From Rhodospirillaceae bacterium (GTDB lineage: Bacteria; Pseudomonadota; Alphaproteobacteria; Rhodospirillales; Magnetovibrionaceae): a stretch of 11,805 bases of DNA. Below the pieces are notes generated by a model that saw nothing but the letters and a program-made list of their open reading frames with translations, was not told the DNA's origin and made no database searches. Below are positions 1 through 6,434 of the stretch, piece after piece; within the stretch, counting starts at the first letter, position 1; the number at the start of each line of letters is the position of its first letter. A program made the translations under genes and the position numbers. Where the stretch lies: the NCBI GenBank assembly GCA_029881835.1, contig JAOULV010000020.1, positions 1 through 11,805 on the forward strand. The letters run 5' to 3'.

Positions 1-243
1 GTTCATTATGGAATTAAAAATAAGATTGAACCAACCAAACCAAGCACCGGCAATGCTGGCTCAAAGCCCGACAAAAGGTTCCCCTCAACAATCGAAGAGG
101 CACTTACGGCATTTAAAAATGCAAAAATTTTGCCTGAATATTTTGGCAAACGCTATTGCGACATATACCGTCTGACCAAATGCGCCGAAGTAGAAAGCTT
201 TCGTGATTATATTTCTAAACGTGAATACGATTGGTATATGTAG
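1..243 (+). CDS. Glutamine synthetase family protein, C-terminal end (partial)
   Basis: This is the 3' end of a gene that starts outside the window; 80 codons are visible, ending in TAG at 241-243. The reading frame gives a typical glutamine-synthetase C-terminus: a TIEEAL..F segment, then LPEYFGKRYCDIY, then K..EVESF and the terminal EYDWYM. Family members join ammonia or an amine to the gamma-carboxyl of glutamate using ATP. The adjacent PuuC-like dehydrogenase and PuuR-like regulator suggest the gamma-glutamylputrescine synthetase (PuuA) type, but the catalytic N-terminal part is not visible, so a glutamine synthetase of other specificity remains possible. The gene converges on puuC with only 7 bases between the two stop codons, so no separate terminator fits between them. 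Family assignment is fairly sure; substrate is inferred from context. Confidence 0.8.
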   Translation, partial: VHYGIKNKIEPTKPSTGNAGSKPDKRFPSTIEEALTAFKNAKILPEYFGKRYCDIYRLTKCAEVESFRDYISKREYDWYM

Positions 244-250
244 CTCGCTT

Positions 251-1735
251 TTAAGAAAGATCGAACCAGGTTGCCTTGATTTCGGTGTATTTATCCAGCG
301 CGTGCAACGATTTATCCCGTCCGTTACCCGATTGCTTATAACCACCAAACGGCATGGTCATATCGCCGCCATCCCAGCAATTAACCCACATATTTCCAGC
401 TTTTAAGCGACGGGAAATTCCTATGGCTTTATTTACATCACCGGTCCACAGGCATGCGGCCAACCCATAAATGCTGTCATTGGCAATGCTGACCGCCTCG
501 TCGGCATCTTTAAATGTTATGGTTGATAAAACAGGGCCAAAAATTTCTTCCTGTGCAATGCGCATAGAATTTTTAACCCCATCAAAAATAGTTGGGGCTA
601 TGTAGTAGCCGCCCTGATTAAGCAATACACGCTCACCGCCACAAAGTAATTTTGCACCTTCGGATTTTCCGATTTCGATGTGTTCCAATACCCGGTTCAT
701 GTGTTTTTCTTCAACCATCGCGCCCATTTTAGTATCAGAATCAAGCGGGTCACCGGGCTGCATGGTTTCGGCAACTTTTAAAACCTCTTCCATGAATTGG
801 TCTTTTATTGTGTCTTGCACAATTAGGCGTGAAGCGGCCGTGCATACTTCGCCTTGGTTGTAAAAAATACCAATGGCCGCCGCTTCGGCCGCTTTTTTAA
901 GGTCAAGACAATCGGCAAAAACCACATTCGGGGTTTTACCGCCACATTCCAGCCAGACCCTTTTCATGTTGGATTGCCCGGAATATTGTAAAAACAATTT
1001 TCCCACCTCGCCCGAACCGGTAAAGGCCAGGCAATCCACATCCATATGTAGGCCAAGCGCCTTGCCCGCAGTCGGGCCAAAACCGGGAACAACGTTAAAC
1101 ACGCCTTCGGGCAATCCTGCTTCGACGGCCAATTCCGCCAAACGAATAGCACTAAGTGGGCTTTGTTCGGCGGGCTTTAGCACAACCGAATTACCCGCCG
1201 CCAACGCCGGGCCCAGCTTCCAGCACGTCATTAATAAAGGGAAATTCCACGGTACAACCGCAGCGACAACACCAATTGGTTCGCGGGTTATGGTGCCAAA
1301 AGCTCCGGGGCCGGTTGGCGCAACTTCATCATAAACCTTGTCACAGGCTTCACCGTGCCAGCGAATGCAATTAGCAGATGACGGCACATCAACCGCAAGG
1401 CTATCACTTATGGGTTTGCCAACGTCTAGGGTTTCAAGAATGGCAAGCTCTTCTTTGTGTTCGTCCATTAAATCGGCAAAGCGGATAAGTATTTTTTTTC
1501 TGTCTTTGGGCGCCATTGCCGACCACACGCCGCTTTCAAATGTTTGGCGTGCATTTTCGACTGCACGGTTTACATCTTCGATGTCGCCTTCGGCAACCTG
1601 GTTCATTACCTGTCCGGTTCCGGGGTTGATGTTGTCAAACACCTTTCCGCTGGCGGCATCAACGCGCTTGCCGTTTATAAATATTTGACCGGGAAGTGAT
1701 AATTTTGCGGCGCGGTCATGATATAAAATTGTCAT
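251..1735 (-). CDS. puuC: Gamma-glutamyl-gamma-aminobutyraldehyde dehydrogenase (PuuC-like aldehyde dehydrogenase)
   Basis: A full-length, 494-residue NAD(P)+-dependent aldehyde dehydrogenase. Visible active-site features are the oxyanion-hole Asn in VPWNF (N164), the cofactor motif FTGSGEVG (238-245), the general-base Glu in LECGG (E263) and the nucleophile Cys in NQGEVC (C298). The GIFYNQGEVC segment and the WVNCWDGGDMTMPFGG region resemble E. coli PuuC, which oxidises gamma-glutamyl-gamma-aminobutyraldehyde to gamma-glutamyl-GABA in putrescine breakdown; PuuC-type enzymes also accept other aldehydes. The ATG is preceded by TAGGT on the minus strand, about nine bases upstream. It lies 30 bases downstream of the puuR-like gene, so the two are probably co-transcribed. 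A betaine-aldehyde or general aliphatic aldehyde dehydrogenase is the main alternative; the PuuR and glutamine synthetase neighbours favour PuuC. Confidence 0.88.
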   Translation of the reverse strand: MTILYHDRAAKLSLPGQIFINGKRVDAASGKVFDNINPGTGQVMNQVAEGDIEDVNRAVENARQTFESGVWSAMAPKDRKKILIRFADLMDEHKEELAILETLDVGKPISDSLAVDVPSSANCIRWHGEACDKVYDEVAPTGPGAFGTITREPIGVVAAVVPWNFPLLMTCWKLGPALAAGNSVVLKPAEQSPLSAIRLAELAVEAGLPEGVFNVVPGFGPTAGKALGLHMDVDCLAFTGSGEVGKLFLQYSGQSNMKRVWLECGGKTPNVVFADCLDLKKAAEAAAIGIFYNQGEVCTAASRLIVQDTIKDQFMEEVLKVAETMQPGDPLDSDTKMGAMVEEKHMNRVLEHIEIGKSEGAKLLCGGERVLLNQGGYYIAPTIFDGVKNSMRIAQEEIFGPVLSTITFKDADEAVSIANDSIYGLAACLWTGDVNKAIGISRRLKAGNMWVNCWDGGDMTMPFGGYKQSGNGRDKSLHALDKYTEIKATWFDLS

Positions 1736-1765
1736 TTTAATTTACCTAGATTTATTTAATGGTTG

Positions 1766-2314
1766 TTAGAAACTGGGTGGGGTTGCGGCGCTAACTACAA
1801 TGCATTCAACATTACCGACGTTTTTGAAACGATGGGGTGTATTGTTGTTGATATAATACGAATCACCGACCTTTAATATCTTGACTTGCTGCCCAACGGT
1901 AAGCTCAAGCTCACCCTGAATTACAATGCCGGCTTCTTCGCTATCGTGGGTTAACATTTCATCGCCCGAATGCGCGCCCACTTCGTAACGTTCATGCAAA
2001 AAACGAAGTTTGCGGTCTTTGCGGTTGGCGCCAATAAGCTTAAGGTGCGCGCCGTTTTCAAAAAATTCAATAATTTCGTCTTTTTCAAAGAATATTTTTT
2101 CATTGGATTCCATATCCATTGTCAAAAAATCAATTAATGACATGGAAAAGCTATCTAAGACCTTTTTCATGGAATCGATTGAAGGGCTTACCCGGTTTTG
2201 CTCAATCAAGGATATGGTGCTGTTGGTTACGCCCGCGCGCTTGGCTACCTCGCGCTGGGAAAGGCCATACATGTTGCGCAGGGCTTTTAACCGGGTTCCG
2301 ATATCATCTTCCAT
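1766..2314 (-). CDS. puuR: PuuR-like XRE-family regulator with C-terminal cupin domain
   Basis: A 182-residue protein, close to the 185 residues of E. coli PuuR and with the same layout. The N-terminal helix-turn-helix (about residues 9-62) contains RLKALRNMYGLSQREVAKRAG and the recognition-helix stretch TNSTISLIEQNRVSPS, which parallels PuuR TNSAISTIEQDKVSPA. A cupin domain (about 108-176) carries GIVIQGELELTVG, GDSYYINNNTPHRF and the PuuR-like end ATPPSF. PuuR represses putrescine-utilisation genes and releases DNA when putrescine is present; here the inducer is inferred, not shown. The start is supported by AAGGG at 2321-2325, six bases from ATG. It is transcribed away from ald, and puuC follows 30 bases downstream. 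Another XRE-cupin regulator of amine metabolism is possible. Confidence 0.85.
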   Translation of the reverse strand: MEDDIGTRLKALRNMYGLSQREVAKRAGVTNSTISLIEQNRVSPSIDSMKKVLDSFSMSLIDFLTMDMESNEKIFFEKDEIIEFFENGAHLKLIGANRKDRKLRFLHERYEVGAHSGDEMLTHDSEEAGIVIQGELELTVGQQVKILKVGDSYYINNNTPHRFKNVGNVECIVVSAATPPSF

Positions 2315-2346
2315 TAACGGCCCTTTTTTCTGGTATCGTCAAACAT

Positions 2347-2376
2347 ATTATACACTACAACAATAAATAATCTCAA
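2347..2376 (-). promoter_or_regulatory. Predicted sigma70-type promoter of puuR-puuC
   Basis: Read on the minus strand, TTGAGA (2376-2371) lies 18 bases before a perfect TATAAT (2352-2347). This places transcription start near 2340, about 25 bases upstream of the puuR ATG. The prediction rests only on hexamer match and spacing. Confidence 0.5.
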
Positions 2377-2413
2377 TAATTGGTTATATAAAATAAATCA
2401 TATAATTAGTCGT

Positions 2414-2428
2414 AAAATATAATAGACA
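2414..2428 (+). promoter_or_regulatory. Candidate PuuR operator
   Basis: AAAATATAATAGACA matches the asymmetric E. coli PuuR recognition sequence AAAATATAATGAACA, as I recall it from the literature, at 13 of 15 positions; the mismatches are adjacent (AG for GA). It lies in the AT-rich divergent region between puuR and ald, and contains a TATAAT (2418-2423) that could serve as the -10 box for ald, although no convincing -35 precedes it. Binding here could control ald, puuR or both. Chance matches are possible because the surrounding 100 bases are strongly AT-rich, but the GACA end is not explained by base composition. Confidence 0.5.
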
Positions 2429-2452
2429 CTTTTTTCTACAAGGTCTAAGCTT

Positions 2453-2548
2453 ATGTTGCTAAGGGTAGCTCTTTTGCCCGCGCGCCTGATGTGGTTTTTT
2501 CCCATATTAGACGCCCAAACGGCAAAGGATAACAATAATGGAGTTTAG
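2453..2548 (+). CDS. Possible 31-codon leader ORF upstream of ald (uncertain)
   Basis: A short ORF starting at ATG 2453 has AAGG nine bases upstream (2440-2443) and ends in TAG at 2546-2548, five bases before the ald ATG. The ald ribosome-binding sequence GGAG (2540-2543) lies inside its last codons, so translation through it could affect ald initiation. The predicted peptide has a hydrophobic first half (MLLRVALLPARLMWFFPIL) and a polar end. No homology is recognised and it may be an untranslated leader. Confidence 0.2.
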   Translation: MLLRVALLPARLMWFFPILDAQTAKDNNNGV

Positions 2549-2553
2549 CTAAA

Positions 2554-3669
2554 ATGCTTATCGGTGTGCCCAAAGAAATCAAAAACTTTGAAAGTCGCGT
2601 TGGTATGACGCCAGCAAATGTTCGTGAATTGACAAGCCGTGGCCACGGCGTTTTGGTAGAAACAAATGCTGGCATCGGTATTGGCTGCGATGACGACGTT
2701 TACCGCCAGGCAGGGGCCGAAATCGCCGATAGCGCGGCAGATATTTTTGCCCGCGCCGACATGATAGTTAAGGTCAAAGAACCGCAAGCCCAAGAATGTA
2801 AAATGTTGCGCAAGGGACAAGTCTTGTTCACTTACTTGCATTTGGCACCCGACCCCGAACAAGCACGTTTGTTAAAAGAATCAGGCTGTATCGCCATTGC
2901 TTATGAAACCGTAACCGATAACCACGGTGGCTTGCCGTTATTGGCACCCATGAGCGAGGTCGCCGGGCGCATGGCCATTCAGGCGGGCGCCAGATGTTTG
3001 GAAAATGTTTGCGGTGGCTCCGGTGTTTTGATGGGTGGCGTTCCGGGCGTACGTCCGGCAAAGGTCACCATTATCGGCGGTGGCGTTGTGGGCTTAAACG
3101 CCGCACGTATGGCAATGGGCATGAACGCAGATGTAACCATACTTGATCGCTCAATCGAAAAATTGCGTGAAATTGATGAAATGTACGGCGATAAACTTCG
3201 TACCGTTTATTCCAATCAAGAAAATCTAGAAGAACATGTTTTAAGCTCCGACATAGTTATTGGTGCGGTTCTTATCCCGGGTGCATCTGCGCCCAAGCTG
3301 GTCACGAAAGCCATGTTGGCAAAAATGAAAAAGGGATCGGTGCTGGTTGACGTTGCCATTGATCAGGGCGGTTGCTTTGAAACATCAAAAGCCACAACGC
3401 ATGCCGATCCAATTTATAACGTTGACGGGATTGTTCATTATTGTGTCGCAAATATGCCGGGCGCGGTGGCACGAACTTCGACCTATGCACTGAACAACAC
3501 TACGCTTCCATATGTTTTGCAATTGGCGGAACTGGGATGGAAGGATGCTTTAAAAGCCAATCCACATCTGTTGGCCGGGCTTAATGTTTTTGATGGTCAA
3601 ATTACCTATGAAGCCGTTGCTGTGGCCTTGGGCGATAAGTACGTTCCCCCACTTCAGGCTATCGGCTGA
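2554..3669 (+). CDS. ald: Alanine dehydrogenase
   Basis: A 371-residue, full-length NAD+-dependent L-alanine dehydrogenase, which interconverts L-alanine with pyruvate, ammonium and NADH in the cytoplasm. It starts with the family hallmark MLIGVPKEIKNFESRVGMTP. Key residues fall at the numbering known from characterised bacterial enzymes: R15 and K75 (substrate binding), H96 (catalysis) and D270. The Rossmann dinucleotide loop GGGVVG is at 175-180. GGAG at 2540-2543 sits ten bases before the ATG. Related transhydrogenase alpha subunits share the fold, but length and the conserved H96/D270 favour Ald. It is divergent from puuR, with a PuuR-operator-like site between them, suggesting control by polyamine state. 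No clear terminator follows; tRNA-Thr converges from the other strand. Confidence 0.95.
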   Translation: MLIGVPKEIKNFESRVGMTPANVRELTSRGHGVLVETNAGIGIGCDDDVYRQAGAEIADSAADIFARADMIVKVKEPQAQECKMLRKGQVLFTYLHLAPDPEQARLLKESGCIAIAYETVTDNHGGLPLLAPMSEVAGRMAIQAGARCLENVCGGSGVLMGGVPGVRPAKVTIIGGGVVGLNAARMAMGMNADVTILDRSIEKLREIDEMYGDKLRTVYSNQENLEEHVLSSDIVIGAVLIPGASAPKLVTKAMLAKMKKGSVLVDVAIDQGGCFETSKATTHADPIYNVDGIVHYCVANMPGAVARTSTYALNNTTLPYVLQLAELGWKDALKANPHLLAGLNVFDGQITYEAVAVALGDKYVPPLQAIG

Positions 3670-3680
3670 GAGGCAATTAA

Positions 3681-3710
3681 CCCAAGGTAACCCAAGGTAA
3701 TCCAAGGCCG
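3681..3710 (+). repeat. Tandem decamer repeat
   Basis: The decamer CCCAAGGTAA occurs twice in succession (3681-3690 and 3691-3700) and is followed by a degenerate third copy, TCCAAGGCCG. It lies just after the ald stop codon and before the 3' end of the convergent tRNA-Thr. No dyad symmetry or function is evident. Confidence 0.7.
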
Positions 3711-3736
3711 TTTTAACAATTTAAGTATAAGGAAAA

Positions 3737-3811
3737 TGGTGCCGCCGGTAAGAATCGAACTTACGGCCTCACCATTACCAATGGTGCGCTCTGCCCCTGA
3801 GCTACGGCGGC
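3737..3811 (-). tRNA. tRNA-Thr (anticodon GGT)
   Basis: On the minus strand a 75-base sequence folds into a complete cloverleaf. The acceptor stem is GCCGCCG/CGGCGGC with discriminator A and an encoded CCA. The D arm is GCTC...GAGC, the anticodon stem is CACCA/TGGTG with loop TTGGTAA (anticodon GGT, threonine), the variable loop has five bases, and the T arm is GTAAG-TTCGATT-CTTAC. All stems pair fully. It should read ACC and ACU codons. It stands alone between ald and the small gene at 4022. No duplicate of its 3' end was seen in the window, so there is no sign of tRNA-targeted integration. I found no convincing promoter for it. Confidence 0.95.
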
Positions 3812-4021
3812 ACTGGGCGATATTTGCTTTTAGAAAGCGGGCGGAAGATGCCATAGCCCCCCAAGAAAGGCAAGCATGCCATGGCCAGTTTTTGGCGATT
3901 TTTAGCCCCCAAGCCACACATTTGGTAAATGGCCCTTTCTTTTGCTTGAATGGTCGCAAAAAAGCCCTAAAAACAAGGCATAAAATGCCATTTAACGCAT
4001 AGTGCGGGAACCAGCAAAAAC

Positions 4022-4231
4022 ATGTCTGAAAACCATAAAGAAAAATCAGGCGTAAAAGGGGCTAAGGGCTCAGCCAAAAACGATCCCAAAGAAGCCCTTG
4101 GTGAGGCGCTTCGTGCCAACCTGAGAAAGCGAAAGACCCAATTGAGTGCCAGGGCTAGTTCTAGGGCCAGCACCAGAACCAGCACCAGAACCAGCGCCGC
4201 CACGGATACTAAAACTGATGCTGAAACTTAA
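4022..4231 (+). CDS. Small basic hypothetical protein with tandem tetrapeptide tail
   Basis: A 69-residue protein of unknown function, rich in Lys, Arg, Ser, Thr and Ala, with no Cys, Trp, membrane segment or signal peptide. Residues 24-39 (EALGEALRANLRKRKT) form a likely basic helix; to my recollection, similar ALRANLRRRK-type small proteins occur in other alphaproteobacteria, but I cannot name a family. Residues 46-65 are a run of imperfect four-residue units (SSRA, STRT, STRT, SAAT, DTKT), two of them encoded by an exact 12-base duplication. The start ATG is preceded by GGGAA at 4006-4010, rather far upstream. The stop codon overlaps a small perfect palindrome (4228-4243). murA starts 85 bases downstream on the same strand. 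Coding status is likely but not certain. Confidence 0.6.
   Translation: MSENHKEKSGVKGAKGSAKNDPKEALGEALRANLRKRKTQLSARASSRASTRTSTRTSAATDTKTDAET
4169..4192 (+). repeat. Exact 12-base tandem duplication inside the small gene
   Basis: AGCACCAGAACC occurs twice head to tail (4169-4180, 4181-4192) and is flanked on both sides by degenerate copies over about 4157-4200. Each unit encodes Ser-Thr-Arg-Thr in frame, so gain or loss of a unit keeps the frame. Confidence 0.8.
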
Positions 4232-4316
4232 CCGTTAGGTTAAAAGCCGCCAGCGCAGGTATATAGGTATAAAGTATAAACGCCCAATACTTAACGGGCC
4301 AAACAGACGAGAAGAC

Positions 4317-5606
4317 ATGGACACAATACACATCCAGGGCGGCAAGCCCCTAAAAGGAACAATCCAGATAGGTGGCGCAAAAAACGCGGCCCTGCCGTTA
4401 ATGGCGGCATCATTGCTGACAGGTGATACCTTGCGTCTTTCCAATCTTCCGCACTTGGCCGATATATCAACCATGTCGCATCTGTTATCGGAAATGGGTA
4501 CCCGCGTCGCAATGGAAGGCGGCGCGCCTAATGGCGGGCACATGGGCCGGGTGTTGGCGCTTAGTTCGCCTGAAACAATCGAAACGACAGCACCTTATGA
4601 TTTGGTGCGTAAAATGCGCGCATCAGTATTGGTGTTGGGCCCGCTGGTTGCGCGTTTTGGCCATGCCCGGGTTTCGCTTCCCGGTGGTTGTGCAATCGGC
4701 ACGCGCCCGGTTGATCTGCATTTAAAAGCATTGCAGACGATGGGGGCGGAAATTGAACTTTCCGAAGGCTATATCGATGCCCGCGCGCCAAACGGCCTTT
4801 CGGGTGGGCACGTTCTTTTTCCCAACGTTACCGTTGGCGGCACCGAAAATATTTTAATGGCCGCTACTTTGGCCCGCGGCGAAACCACAATTGCCAATGC
4901 CGCACGCGAACCCGAAGTAAGCGACCTTGCCAATTGTTTGGTTGCCATGGGTGCAAAAATTTCCGGCATCGGAACCGATACCTTGAAAGTAACCGGCGTT
5001 GAAGCTTTGCACGGTGCCGATTATTCGGTTGTTGGTGACCGTATTGAAATGGGATCATACGCAATTGCCGCGGCGGTTACCGGTGGCGATTTATTGTTGC
5101 AGGGTGCCAGCCCGGATTTAATGGAATCGGTAACAGATGTTTTAAAGATTGCAGGGGTAAACGTTGCGGTTGAAGAAAAAGGCTTGCGCGTAAGCAGTTC
5201 GGGTGGGCTAAAAGGTTTTGACGTAATGACCGAACCTTTTCCCGGATTCCCCACCGATATGCAGGCGCAAATGATGATATTGGCATCCGTTGCCGACGGC
5301 GCATCAATGATAACCGAAAGCATTTTTGAAAACCGTTTCATGCACGTTCCAGAACTTGTGCGCATGGGGGCCAACATAAACGTGCACGGATCATCCGCCA
5401 TTGTGCGGGGCGTCAAGCATCTATCGGGTGCCCAAGTCATGGCAACCGACCTTCGGGCATCGGTTTCGCTGGTATTGGCAGGGTTGGTCGCTAATGGCGA
5501 AACCGTGGTCAACCGGGTTTATCACCTTGATCGTGGCTATGAGCGCTTAGAAGAAAAGCTTTCAAGCTGTGGCGCGGTGATTGAGCGGGTAAAAGGCGGG
5601 CAATAA
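4317..5606 (+). CDS. murA: UDP-N-acetylglucosamine 1-carboxyvinyltransferase (MurA)
   Basis: A 429-residue cytoplasmic enzyme that transfers enolpyruvate from phosphoenolpyruvate to UDP-GlcNAc, the first committed step of peptidoglycan synthesis. The protein has the two-domain EPSP-synthase fold pattern. Visible catalytic features are K22-N23 in IGGAKNAAL, the mobile-loop Cys in LPGGCAIGTRPVDLH (C125, equivalent to E. coli C115, so fosfomycin-sensitive in principle), and the Asp in FPTDMQAQ (D314, equivalent to E. coli D305). Length is slightly above the E. coli 419; about ten extra residues lie before the catalytic loop. GAGAAG just before the ATG is a modest ribosome-binding site. The 85-base leader contains AT-rich GGTATA-like repeats (about 4259-4280) that may hold a promoter. 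A gap of 156 bases with its own repeats separates it from hisG. Confidence 0.97.
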   Translation: MDTIHIQGGKPLKGTIQIGGAKNAALPLMAASLLTGDTLRLSNLPHLADISTMSHLLSEMGTRVAMEGGAPNGGHMGRVLALSSPETIETTAPYDLVRKMRASVLVLGPLVARFGHARVSLPGGCAIGTRPVDLHLKALQTMGAEIELSEGYIDARAPNGLSGGHVLFPNVTVGGTENILMAATLARGETTIANAAREPEVSDLANCLVAMGAKISGIGTDTLKVTGVEALHGADYSVVGDRIEMGSYAIAAAVTGGDLLLQGASPDLMESVTDVLKIAGVNVAVEEKGLRVSSSGGLKGFDVMTEPFPGFPTDMQAQMMILASVADGASMITESIFENRFMHVPELVRMGANINVHGSSAIVRGVKHLSGAQVMATDLRASVSLVLAGLVANGETVVNRVYHLDRGYERLEEKLSSCGAVIERVKGGQ

Positions 5607-5703
5607 CCCAAGCATGACTTAAAAATTACCCCTCCCGCCCCCAATCCATCGCATACTGGCACAACCCATAAAAACCGTTTATAACTCGGCACTTCTGGTC
5701 CCA

Positions 5704-5724
5704 ACTGTAATTAGACTGTAATTA
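5704..5724 (+). repeat. Helically phased direct repeat upstream of hisG
   Basis: The decamer ACTGTAATTA occurs at 5704-5713 and again at 5715-5724, an 11-base period that puts both copies on one face of the helix. It lies about 40 bases before the hisG start and could be an operator or overlap a promoter. No known binding motif is recognised. Confidence 0.6.
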
Positions 5725-5726
5725 TA

Positions 5727-5744
5727 TGGCCCGGAAACAGGCCA
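5727..5744 (+). repeat. Inverted repeat in the hisG leader
   Basis: TGGCC (5727-5731) and GGCCA (5740-5744) form a perfect five-pair inverted repeat around an eight-base loop, immediately downstream of the ACTGTAATTA direct repeats and 18 bases before the hisG ATG. It could form a small hairpin in the 5' untranslated region or be a dyad protein site. Short GC-rich inverted repeats also arise by chance. Confidence 0.4.
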
Positions 5745-5762
5745 CAATTTTGGACCGAGGAT

Positions 5763-6434
5763 ATGGAAAAAAATAATAACAAAAAGAAGTTGGTGCTGGC
5801 CCTGCCCAAGGGCCGCATCCTCAAAGAGTTAATGCCAATCGTCAAGCGCGCCGGGATAAAACCCGAAGCAGCCTTTGATGACCCTGACGCGCGCCAACTA
5901 AGCTTCGCCACCAACATTGAAAACCTTGAAATTGTTCGGGTGCGTAGCTTTGATGTTGCGACATTTGTTGCCTTTGGCGCGGCTGAACTGGGTGTTGCCG
6001 GTTCAGATGTTTTGATGGAATTTGAAAGCCCTGAAATTTATGCCCCGCTTGACCTTAATATTGGTCTTTGCCGGATGAGCGTTGCCGAGCCAAAAAGTTT
6101 AAGCGCCACCGATGATCCCACAACCTGGAGCCACGTTCGCGTTGCAACCAAGTATCCGGAAATCACCAAACGCCACTTTGCCAAGCGCGGCGTGCAGGCC
6201 GAATGTATAAAACTTTCCGGCGCGATGGAGCTTGCCCCGATGTTGGGCGTTTGCCCGCGCATTGTTGACCTTGTTTCCACTGGTGCCACGCTAAAAGCCA
6301 ACGGTTTGGTTGAGGTCGAGGTCATAAGCCAAATTTCATCACGCCTTGCGGTTAATCGTGCAGCGTGGAAAACCCGTGCCGATGAAATTGGTGATTGGAT
6401 TGAGCGTTTTCGCAAGGCGGTGAAAAATGGTTAA
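5763..6434 (+). CDS. hisG: ATP phosphoribosyltransferase, short form (HisG)
   Basis: A 223-residue enzyme for the first step of histidine synthesis, condensing ATP with PRPP. Visible motifs are LPKGRILKE (14-22), GVAGSDVLMEF (77-87), VATKYPEIT (127-135) and the PRPP-binding loop DLVSTGATLKANGL (169-182). The protein ends soon after the catalytic domain and lacks the C-terminal ACT-like regulatory domain of the roughly 300-residue long form. Short HisG normally needs the HisZ regulatory subunit for activity, and no hisZ is present in this window. The reading frame overlaps hisD by eight bases, indicating translational coupling. A GAGG sits only two bases before the ATG; GGA at 5752-5754 is better spaced. 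The extra Asn/Lys-rich N-terminus before VLALPKGR is unusual but short. Confidence 0.95.
   Translation: MEKNNNKKKLVLALPKGRILKELMPIVKRAGIKPEAAFDDPDARQLSFATNIENLEIVRVRSFDVATFVAFGAAELGVAGSDVLMEFESPEIYAPLDLNIGLCRMSVAEPKSLSATDDPTTWSHVRVATKYPEITKRHFAKRGVQAECIKLSGAMELAPMLGVCPRIVDLVSTGATLKANGLVEVEVISQISSRLAVNRAAWKTRADEIGDWIERFRKAVKNG

Noticed and set aside
873..1334. A 153-codon plus-strand ORF opposite puuC
   Set aside because: It lies entirely antisense to a well-supported aldehyde dehydrogenase, has low-complexity Ser/Ala/Pro-rich composition and resembles no known family; it is a frame shadow.
3654..4002. ORFs on both strands running through tRNA-Thr
   Set aside because: A complete tRNA occupies 3737-3811; the apparent proteins are translations of the tRNA and its flanks.
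3737..4021. tRNA-Thr flank as an integration site of a mobile element
   Set aside because: No integrase, no second copy of the tRNA 3' end and no change in gene character were found around it.
4228..4243. Perfect palindrome TTAACC-GTTA-GGTTAA considered as a terminator after the small gene
   Set aside because: The stem is AT-rich and no T run follows it, so it does not qualify as a rho-independent terminator; it is noted only as a small dyad at the stop codon.
5021..5512. A 163-codon minus-strand ORF opposite murA
   Set aside because: It is antisense to murA, whose motifs are all intact; Ser/Thr/Ile-rich composition is typical of a reverse-frame shadow.
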